This document shows positions 1-4,543 of a stretch of 5,173 bases of DNA, in pieces. The stretch comes from Emcibacter sp. (GTDB lineage Bacteria; Pseudomonadota; Alphaproteobacteria; Sphingomonadales; Emcibacteraceae). Position numbers and translations under genes: made by a program. Numbering within the stretch: position 1 is the first letter of the stretch; each line of letters begins with the position of its first letter. The stretch is taken from assembly GCA_027019205.1 (NCBI GenBank), contig JALUWZ010000199.1:1-5173 (forward strand), given 5' to 3'. The notes under the pieces are model-generated. The model saw nothing but the letters and a program-made list of their open reading frames with translations. It did not search any database and was not told the DNA's origin.

Positions 1-53
1 AAACCGGCCCGTGCAGGAATGTCGGCGACCGGGAAGTCAGGACTCTGTGGCAT
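1..53 (-). CDS. possible start of a further leftward gene, cut by the window edge
   Basis: On the minus strand an ATG at 53-51 opens a frame that stays open to the edge of the window, giving about 17 residues that begin MPQSPDFPVADIPARAGF. It overlaps the end of the upstream 140-residue gene by 17 bases, as in a tightly packed operon, and its codons are GC-rich in the third position like the coding sequence nearby. There is no clear Shine-Dalgarno sequence before the ATG, and 17 codons is too short to identify a family or to exclude chance. It may equally be non-coding sequence downstream of the 140-residue gene. No function is proposed. Confidence 0.25.
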   Translation of the reverse strand, partial: MPQSPDFPVADIPARAG

Positions 54-459
54 TCATGATATCTGGAAAACGATATTGAACGAGCCATTGGCGGGCCGTG
101 GCGTAATTATTGAATGATTTGATGATAAAAGGTTTGTTTCTTATTCTTGCCACTTCATTGACCAGTTTTTCTTTCGCATAAAAAAACCGGTTGGACACAA
201 TAAGGCAGGCAATACCCTTGCTTATCCCGTGGGCAAGAAACATGTCGTAAAGTTTTGTCATATCATCGTCATACCCCAGGGTATTCTCGCTCTGGCGCAA
301 GTCAATCAATACCTTTAACGGGCCATGGGCAACATCCGAGAGGGCTTCGGAAAAGCATTCCACACAATCTTCGAGGGTTTCCGTTCCGTGGAATGTTACA
401 AATAAAAACCGTTCGCTGTCGTTACTCTGCCAGCACCATTCATAGGCTTTCTGTGTCAT
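37..459 (-). CDS. SpoIIAA/STAS-like small protein of unknown function
   Basis: This 140-residue soluble protein has no signal peptide or membrane segment. Its predicted order of elements is strand (17-23, FLFVTFH), helix (about 29-43), strand (48-54, LKVLIDL), helix (63-77), strand (82-89, IACLIVS), helix (92-105), strand (110-114) and a final helix. It ends with the pattern F116-x3-A120-x-A122-x2-W125-L126. This alternating alpha/beta plan and the F...A..WL ending resemble the SpoIIAA-like (SEC14/STAS-fold) family of about 120-140 residues, whose molecular roles are mostly unknown. The family call is from pattern, not alignment. The start ATG (459-457) has only a weak purine stretch upstream. 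The gene follows the cation-efflux gene on the same strand but is separated from it by 124 AT-rich bases with several dyads, so it probably has its own promoter. A possible next gene overlaps its end. Confidence 0.75.
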   Translation of the reverse strand: MTQKAYEWCWQSNDSERFLFVTFHGTETLEDCVECFSEALSDVAHGPLKVLIDLRQSENTLGYDDDMTKLYDMFLAHGISKGIACLIVSNRFFYAKEKLVNEVARIRNKPFIIKSFNNYATARQWLVQYRFPDIMNATES

Positions 460-583
460 TGGACGGCCCCGGGGAATATCTGAGCCATAATATATTCTGT
501 TCCTGACTTTACATTACGCATACATATACTGATAATATATGTTATCATATAATGGTAATATTACATAAATGTTACGCTTGTTT
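460..583. promoter_or_regulatory. AT-rich intergenic region with clustered dyads, probable control region of the 140-residue gene
   Basis: This 124-base gap between two leftward genes is far richer in A and T than the genes beside it. It holds a perfect inverted repeat TGATAA-N6-TTATCA (530-547), a perfect 10-base palindrome GTAATATTAC (555-564), and an overlapping imperfect dyad ACATAAATGT (563-572). The hexamer TTACGC occurs at 514-519 and again at 572-577. No pair of -35 and -10 boxes on the minus strand is good enough to name, and no GC-rich hairpin with a T-run marks a terminator for the upstream gene. The cluster of dyads suggests binding of a dimeric regulator, but this is inference. 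Confidence 0.4.
530..547. repeat. inverted repeat TGATAA-N6-TTATCA, candidate operator
   Basis: Two perfect 6-base arms surround the 6-base spacer TATATG, giving an 18-base dyad of the size bound by many helix-turn-helix dimers. It lies 71 bases upstream of the start of the leftward 140-residue gene. The spacer is nearly self-complementary, so the symmetry extends inward with one G-T pairing. I do not recognise it as the box of a named regulator. In sequence this AT-rich, short dyads also occur by chance. Confidence 0.35.
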
Positions 584-1519
584 CTATTCTGAAAATGCAA
601 TATTTTCAACATATCCCTCGGGATCGGCATGAATAAGCACTTCGGCCTCGGGATATTCTGCCATGATTTCGGCTTCGACATCGTCTGAAATGCGGTGGGC
701 CTCGCTTAAGCTGATAGTGCCGTTCATTTCCAGATGGAACTGGATAAAAATGCTCAACCCCGACTTTCTGGTTTTCATATCGTGAACCCCGCGCACTTCG
801 GCATGTTTCCTGATGATGTCGAGTATTCTGACCTTGTCGCTATCCTCCATTTCCCGGTCCATCAGCATGTCGATGGAATTCCGGCCAATCAGCCGCACAT
901 TATACAGAAGATAAAGACCGACCAGGATGCCGATGACCGGGTCCGCAGAATAGACCTGCATATATTCGCTGAGGAACAGGGCGAGAATAACCCCTAAATT
1001 CATCAGGATGTCACCGGAATAATGCAGATGATCCGCCGAGATGGCGACAGAGGATGTCTTTCTTATGGCATAGCGTTGATAGGCGACAAGCAGGCTGGTC
1101 AGGATGATGGAAATCACCAGAATAAGGATGCTCATATCCGCCTGCATAACCGGTACCGGGGCGAGCATCTTCTGTCCGGCTTCCACCAGCAGAAACAGCG
1201 CCGACAGGAAAATAACCATTGCCTGTACCAGCCCGGCAATTGCCTCTGCCTTGCCGTGACCAAAGCGGTGGTCATCATCCGCAGGGACGATCGAAAAACG
1301 TACCGCCACCAGATTGATCAGCGATGCCAGAATATCCATCAGGGAATCAAGCAGGGAACCGAGCATTGATACCGACCCACTGATATGATAGGCCCATGAT
1401 TTTATCACAATCAGGGTAAAGGCCACCAGCACCGCCGCCTTGGCCGCCCGCATCATCAACTGGCCGGAAGACGCCCGGTCTTTATCTGTTTGCTGTTGGT
1501 TTATTTGCTTCTCTTGCAT
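584..1519 (-). CDS. cation diffusion facilitator (CDF) metal exporter, FieF-like
   Basis: This 311-residue inner-membrane protein is predicted to export Zn2+/Fe2+-type divalent metals in exchange for protons. It has about six membrane segments (roughly 25-45, 50-75, 92-115, 127-148, 165-185, 190-207) followed by a cytoplasmic C-terminal domain. The residues that bind metal in Escherichia coli FieF are all present: D58 and D62 in helix 2 with H166 and D170 in helix 5 (transport site), D81, H84 and H88 in the DDDHRFGHGKAE loop (second site), and H246, H262, H275, H297 and D299 in the C-terminal domain (binuclear site). Length is close to FieF (300). The start ATG overlaps the pdxH stop by one base (TGATG). 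A strong AGGAGG lies at 1539-1534, 14 bases upstream, a rather long spacing, so coupled translation is likely. Exact metal specificity cannot be read from the sequence. Confidence 0.95.
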   Translation of the reverse strand: MQEKQINQQQTDKDRASSGQLMMRAAKAAVLVAFTLIVIKSWAYHISGSVSMLGSLLDSLMDILASLINLVAVRFSIVPADDDHRFGHGKAEAIAGLVQAMVIFLSALFLLVEAGQKMLAPVPVMQADMSILILVISIILTSLLVAYQRYAIRKTSSVAISADHLHYSGDILMNLGVILALFLSEYMQVYSADPVIGILVGLYLLYNVRLIGRNSIDMLMDREMEDSDKVRILDIIRKHAEVRGVHDMKTRKSGLSIFIQFHLEMNGTISLSEAHRISDDVEAEIMAEYPEAEVLIHADPEGYVENIAFSE

Positions 1520-2103
1520 CAGGGATATAGTTCCCTCCTTTCCCAGCTGTTATCGTCCTGTCTTTCGTAAATATGGCGCATATGCAGGCGGAATTTGCGG
1601 TCTTCCCAGAATTCTATGGAGTCTGGCACGAGGCGAAAACCGGACCAGAAAGGCGGGCGGGGCACGGCACCAAGGGCATATTTTGCGGCGGTGCGGGCAA
1701 TCGCTGCCTCAAATTCGAAATGGCCGGCCATCGGGCGGCTCTGTTTTGAGGCCCAGGCCCCGATCTGGCTGTCGCGGGCGCGGGTGGCAAAATAGGCATC
1801 CGCCTCGGCCTCGCTGACCGGCTCAACCGATCCTTCGACCCTGATCTGGCGTTTCTGTGATTTCCAGTGGAAACACAGGGCGGCATGGGGGTTTTCGGCG
1901 AGATCCTGCCCCTTGCGACTTTCCAGATTGGTATAGAAAGTAAAGCCGCTCTCATCCGCCGCCTTCAGCAAAACCATCCTGACCGACGGGCGGGCAGTGC
2001 TATCGGCGGTCGCAAGTGCTACCGCCTCGGCCAGTTCCTCGGTCTTTTGCGCCCTGTCAAACCATTGCTGAAATAATCTGATTGGTTCTGTCACTCTTTT
2101 CAC
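1519..2103 (-). CDS. pdxH: pyridoxamine 5'-phosphate oxidase
   Basis: This cytoplasmic FMN enzyme oxidises pyridoxamine or pyridoxine 5'-phosphate to pyridoxal 5'-phosphate. Numbering from the GTG at 2103 (194 residues), the FMN-binding motifs are visible: R42-MVLLK47, Y57-T58, S62-R63-K64 and R85-Q86-I-R88. The C-terminal block IEFWEDRKFRLHMR (163-176) keeps the PLP-contacting R172 and H174. Two positions depart from the usual family signature: E167 where Q, H or G is expected, and M175 where D, N or E is expected. The protein lacks the disordered N-terminal tail of E. coli PdxH (218), a common difference. The start is uncertain. GTG 2103 lacks a spaced ribosome site, whereas GTG 2094 has AAGGG (2107-2103) 8 bases upstream and is my preferred start (191 residues, beginning MTEPIRLF). 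A tandem duplication lies at this start. It is first gene of a pair with the metal exporter. Confidence 0.95.
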   Translation of the reverse strand: MKRVTEPIRLFQQWFDRAQKTEELAEAVALATADSTARPSVRMVLLKAADESGFTFYTNLESRKGQDLAENPHAALCFHWKSQKRQIRVEGSVEPVSEAEADAYFATRARDSQIGAWASKQSRPMAGHFEFEAAIARTAAKYALGAVPRPPFWSGFRLVPDSIEFWEDRKFRLHMRHIYERQDDNSWERRELYP

Positions 2104-2136
2104 CCTTGTATTTGGCTTTTCACCCTTGTATTTGGC
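2097..2136. repeat. perfect 20-base tandem duplication at the pdxH start
   Basis: The unit TTTTCACCCTTGTATTTGGC (plus strand) occurs at 2097-2116 and again, without a mismatch, at 2117-2136. On the minus strand each copy carries AAGGG followed by TGAAAA, so the pdxH ribosome-site sequence is doubled. Only the pdxH-proximal copy is followed by a usable GTG. Since 20 is not a multiple of 3, the copy shifts upstream codons out of the pdxH frame. The outer end of the second copy also supplies most of the -35 box of the rightward promoter. Confidence 0.97.
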
Positions 2137-2144
2137 ATTAACAT
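2100..2144 (-). other. short upstream open frame created or interrupted by the tandem duplication
   Basis: From ATG 2144-2142 the minus strand encodes 14 residues (MLMPNTRVKSQIQG) and then a TGA at 2102-2100 that overlaps the GTG at 2103-2101. If one 20-base repeat copy is removed, the same ATG, and the ATG at 2138, read straight into pdxH. The frame is therefore best seen as the detached former start of pdxH, or as a chance upstream frame that could couple translation into pdxH. No ribosome site is visible before either ATG. That it is translated is not supported beyond the open frame. Confidence 0.35.
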
Positions 2145-2160
2145 CCGCATATTATATAAT
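2132..2160 (+). promoter_or_regulatory. sigma-70-type promoter for the rightward lipoprotein gene
   Basis: A -35 box TTGGCA (2132-2137, five of six consensus bases) is followed after exactly 17 bases by a perfect -10 box TATAAT (2155-2160). Transcription would start near 2167, only a few bases before the first ATG of the lipoprotein gene at 2170. It probably drives the lipoprotein gene and the downstream dnaJ-like and yihY-family genes, since no terminator is seen between them. Confidence 0.75.
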
Positions 2161-2176
2161 CATAATCAGATGACAA
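2151..2176 (-). promoter_or_regulatory. possible leftward promoter for pdxH sharing the palindromic -10 region
   Basis: The 10-base sequence ATTATATAAT (2151-2160) is a perfect palindrome, so TATAAT also reads on the minus strand (2156-2151). On that strand TTGTCA lies at 2176-2171, but only 14 bases from this -10. With 16-base spacing it pairs instead with TAATAT (2154-2149), a four-of-six match. A leftward promoter in this gap is expected because pdxH starts here, but its exact boxes are uncertain. Confidence 0.4.
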
Positions 2177-2694
2177 CACAATCGAATGAATCGAAAGGCC
2201 GTAATATGTTGATTTCTGTTCCGTCTTTGCCAAATGCGTTGCTGACAGCATCGTTAATTGTTGCGTTTTCAGTGCCCCTGTCTTCCTGTACCAAGGAGGA
2301 ATCCGGTACCCTGCTCGGGGCAATCGGCGGGGCGGCGGTCGGCAGTGCGATCGGTGGCCATGGGACGGGCAGGGTAGTTGCCATTGCCGGGGGCACTCTG
2401 GCCGGGGCCTATATCGGCAAGGAGGCGGGAAAATCCCTCGACCGGGCCGACCGGCAGGCCATGCAGCGCCAGACCCAGTACGCCCTTGAAAGCTCACCGT
2501 CTGGCACAGCCACAAGCTGGCAGAATCCTGACAGTGGTCATTCGGGGACCATCACGCCGCAGCCTGCCTACACCAACAAGGCCAACCAGTATTGCCGGGA
2601 ATATCAGCAGACGGTTTCTGTTGGTGGAAAAACCGAAACCGCTTACGGCACTGCCTGCCGCCAGGCGGATGGAACCTGGAAAATCGCCAATTAA
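2170..2694 (+). CDS. glycine-zipper outer-membrane lipoprotein of the rickettsial 17 kDa surface antigen family
   Basis: The 174-residue product has a lipoprotein signal: a hydrophobic stretch (about 23-36) ending in the lipobox LSSC with acylated cysteine C40. A glycine-zipper segment follows (about 46-86, repeated GxxxG/GGxxxG), then a polar linker and a C-terminal domain with QYCREY (142-147), VGGK and AYGTACRQADGTW. This ending closely matches the Rickettsia 17 kDa antigen (RT0821/Lpp0805-type surface proteins), as does the overall order. The function of the family is not established; anchoring in the outer membrane is inferred. Two starts are possible. ATG 2170 would be nearly leaderless, since the promoter start is near 2167, but it gives the n-region K9 and R11. 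ATG 2206 has GAAAGG (2193-2198) 7 bases upstream but leaves a signal peptide with no positive charge. It is the first gene of a rightward run. Confidence 0.92.
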   Translation: MTTQSNESKGRNMLISVPSLPNALLTASLIVAFSVPLSSCTKEESGTLLGAIGGAAVGSAIGGHGTGRVVAIAGGTLAGAYIGKEAGKSLDRADRQAMQRQTQYALESSPSGTATSWQNPDSGHSGTITPQPAYTNKANQYCREYQQTVSVGGKTETAYGTACRQADGTWKIAN

Positions 2695-2715
2695 CAATTC
2701 AAGGCCCGGTGACAT

Positions 2716-3624
2716 ATGAAAGACCCCTATAGCGTATTGGGCGTTTCCAAATCAGCCAGTGATGCGGAACTGAAAAAAACCTACCGCAGGCTTGCCAAGA
2801 AACTGCATCCGGATAATAATGCCGGTGATGAAAAAATCGCCGAACAGTTCAAGGAAGTCTCTGCGGCCTATGGTCTGCTTCGGGACAAGGAGCTGCGCGC
2901 CCGCTATGATCGCGGGGAAATCAATCCGGACGGCTCGGAAAAAGGCTTTCAGGGCGGTGGATTCCGCTCTCATGGCGGCGGCATGGGACAGGGCGGCATG
3001 GGGGGTGGCCAGTTTGGTGACGGCTTTGATCCCGAAGAAATTTTTGCCTCGATCTTTGGCAGCCGCCGCCCGCATCAGCCCCGGCGCCGCAAGGGTCAGG
3101 ACAAAATATACCGGCTCAGGGTTGATTTTCTTGACGCGGTCAAAGGCGGCAAAAAACCACTCATTCTTGAAAATAACAAAAACCTGAATGTCACCATTCC
3201 GGCCAATGTCCGGGAGGGGCAGAAAATCCGCCTGAAAGGGCAGGGTGGCCCGGGGACAGGCGGCGGCCCGGCGGGCGATGCCCTGATCGAGATTGTCATT
3301 AATGATCATCCGCTGTTCCGGCGCGAGGGCAACGACATTCATCTTGACCTTCCTGTGACCCTCGCCGAGGCCGTCAGCGGGGCCAAGGTCAATATCCCGA
3401 CCATTGACGGCAAGGTTGCCATGACCATCCCCAAGGGGTCAAGCTCGGGCCGGGTGATGCGGCTGAAAGGCCGTGGGGCCATTGACCCGAAAAGTAAAAA
3501 AAGAGGTGATCAATATGTCCGGCTGCAGATCATGTTGCCGGCAGAGCCTGATGAAGATCTGGAAAAAGCCGTCGCCAAATGGGCCGAGGGCAAAAGCCAG
3601 GATGTCAGATCGCATATGGCATGA
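2716..3624 (+). CDS. DnaJ-like (CbpA-type, zinc-finger-less) Hsp40 co-chaperone
   Basis: This 302-residue cytoplasmic protein is predicted to stimulate the ATPase of DnaK and deliver substrates to it. The J domain (about 3-66) has a basic helix II (KKTYRRLAKKL) followed by the essential HPD at 31-33. A glycine-rich, methionine-containing segment runs from about 78 to 103, then a basic patch RRPHQPRRRKG (117-127), then two beta-rich C-terminal substrate domains (about 130-205 and 206-277, with GDALIEIVINDHPLFRR and the TLAEAV motif). The CxxCxGxG zinc-finger repeats of true DnaJ are absent, so this is a class II type like E. coli CbpA (306 residues), not the housekeeping dnaJ. The start ATG lies 21 bases after the lipoprotein stop, with only a weak, close GGTGA (2708-2712) ahead of it. 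Its last codons overlap the start of the next gene (ATGA). Confidence 0.95.
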   Translation: MKDPYSVLGVSKSASDAELKKTYRRLAKKLHPDNNAGDEKIAEQFKEVSAAYGLLRDKELRARYDRGEINPDGSEKGFQGGGFRSHGGGMGQGGMGGGQFGDGFDPEEIFASIFGSRRPHQPRRRKGQDKIYRLRVDFLDAVKGGKKPLILENNKNLNVTIPANVREGQKIRLKGQGGPGTGGGPAGDALIEIVINDHPLFRREGNDIHLDLPVTLAEAVSGAKVNIPTIDGKVAMTIPKGSSSGRVMRLKGRGAIDPKSKKRGDQYVRLQIMLPAEPDEDLEKAVAKWAEGKSQDVRSHMA

Positions 3625-4484
3625 AAATCATAACGGGAACCTTTCGCCTGCTCATGGAAGCCGTTAAAAATTTTACCCGCCATGACGGGCCGGTTATGGC
3701 CGGTCATATGGCCTTTCTCGGTATGCTGGCCCTGTTCCCCTTTATTATTTTTCTGGTCTCGCTTGCCGGGTTCTTTGGACAGTCCGATGCCGGGCCGCAG
3801 GCTCTGGGTTACCTGTTCGAGCATATGCCCGAAGATGTGGCGAAAGTCCTGCAGGCCCCGATTGACAGAATGATCCGCACCACCGACAAGAGCATTATGA
3901 CCTTCAGTATTCTCGGCGCGATATGGGTGTCGTCCTCGGCGATTGATGCGGCAAGGCTTGCTATCGTCCGGGCCTTTGCCACCGTCAGTCGCCGGCCCTA
4001 TCTGCGGCGCCGTATTGAGGGGTTGCTGCTGGTCATTCTGTCGGCCAGCAGTATTATCATCGGCATGTCTGTGCTGGTGTTTGGCCCCGTGGTCTGGAAG
4101 ATAATCATAAGCTATATCCCGCTGGAGGCCGACTGGAAACTTGTCTGGAATCTGTTGCGCCTGACGATCAGTGTCAGCCTGATTTTCGGCGCCTTGTGCC
4201 TGTCCTATTTCATCCTGGGGCCGCGCAAGCTGGAGAAGCGCGCCCCCGTTATGGCCGGGGCCTTTGCCGCTCTGATATTATGGATGTTTATCGGCAATAC
4301 ATTTTCGGTTTATCTCAAGCATTTTGGCAATTATGATGTGACTTACGGCAGTCTGGCCGGGGCGATTATCACGCTAATGTTATTTTATTTTCTTGCGGCA
4401 TCCTATATTTTGGGCGCAGAATTAAATGCGGCGCTTTATCACCGGCGGGCAAAAAATATTGCTAATTCCGGGGCAGCCGATTGA
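3621..4484 (+). CDS. YihY/BrkB-family inner-membrane protein
   Basis: The 287-residue product is a polytopic membrane protein of the YihY/virulence-factor-BrkB family, which was once misannotated as RNase BN and whose function is still unsettled. Membrane segments are visible at about 28-52, 93-110, 133-156, 178-200, 208-229 and 245-268. The family hallmark is YDVTYGSLAGAI (238-249) followed by a hydrophobic helix ending in GAELNAAL (265-272). A conserved segment GHMAFLGMLALFPF occupies 28-41. I chose ATG 3621 because it forms an ATGA overlap with the dnaJ-like stop and the family begins close to this point. The frame also opens at 3579, but that would add 14 residues inside the upstream gene that do not resemble a family N terminus. 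No strong ribosome site precedes 3621, so coupled translation is likely. Confidence 0.92.
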   Translation: MKIITGTFRLLMEAVKNFTRHDGPVMAGHMAFLGMLALFPFIIFLVSLAGFFGQSDAGPQALGYLFEHMPEDVAKVLQAPIDRMIRTTDKSIMTFSILGAIWVSSSAIDAARLAIVRAFATVSRRPYLRRRIEGLLLVILSASSIIIGMSVLVFGPVVWKIIISYIPLEADWKLVWNLLRLTISVSLIFGALCLSYFILGPRKLEKRAPVMAGAFAALILWMFIGNTFSVYLKHFGNYDVTYGSLAGAIITLMLFYFLAASYILGAELNAALYHRRAKNIANSGAAD

Positions 4485-4508
4485 ATATTATGAAAAAATA
4501 TGTAGGAT
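4481..4508 (+). promoter_or_regulatory. weak candidate promoter for fabI
   Basis: TTGAAT (4481-4486) and TAGGAT (4503-4508) are separated by 16 bases, each matching four of six consensus positions. The 59-base gap before fabI is AT-rich and holds no terminator-like hairpin, so fabI may be read both from here and through from the upstream run. The match is modest and could be chance. Confidence 0.25.
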
Positions 4509-4532
4509 TGCTTTTATGAAAGTAACAGTAGC

Positions 4533-4537
4533 AAGGA
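4533..4537 (+). promoter_or_regulatory. ribosome binding site of fabI
   Basis: AAGGA lies 6 bases before the ATG at 4544, ideal spacing. It is the only well-spaced ribosome site in the gap and fixes the fabI start there, in preference to the ATG codons at 4490 and 4516, which open short frames that end almost at once. Confidence 0.8.
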
Positions 4538-4543
4538 ATAATA

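Noticed and set aside
1..36. Possible rho-independent terminator after the 140-residue gene, from repeated CCGG and CGGGC segments.
   Set aside because: The complementary segments are short and interrupted, and no T-run follows on the minus strand within the window.
1022..1369. Open frame of 115 codons on the plus strand inside the cation-exporter gene.
   Set aside because: It lies wholly opposite a well-supported gene, its product is rich in Q, H and R without any recognisable domain, and it has no ribosome site.
2752..3342. Open frame of 196 codons on the minus strand opposite the dnaJ-like gene.
   Set aside because: It is the antisense shadow of a clear J-domain gene and its product matches no family I recognise; GC-biased codons keep antisense frames open.
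3579..3620. Earlier start for the YihY-family gene, adding 14 residues.
   Set aside because: The added residues fall inside the dnaJ-like gene, do not look like the family N terminus, and the ATGA overlap at 3621 is the more usual arrangement.
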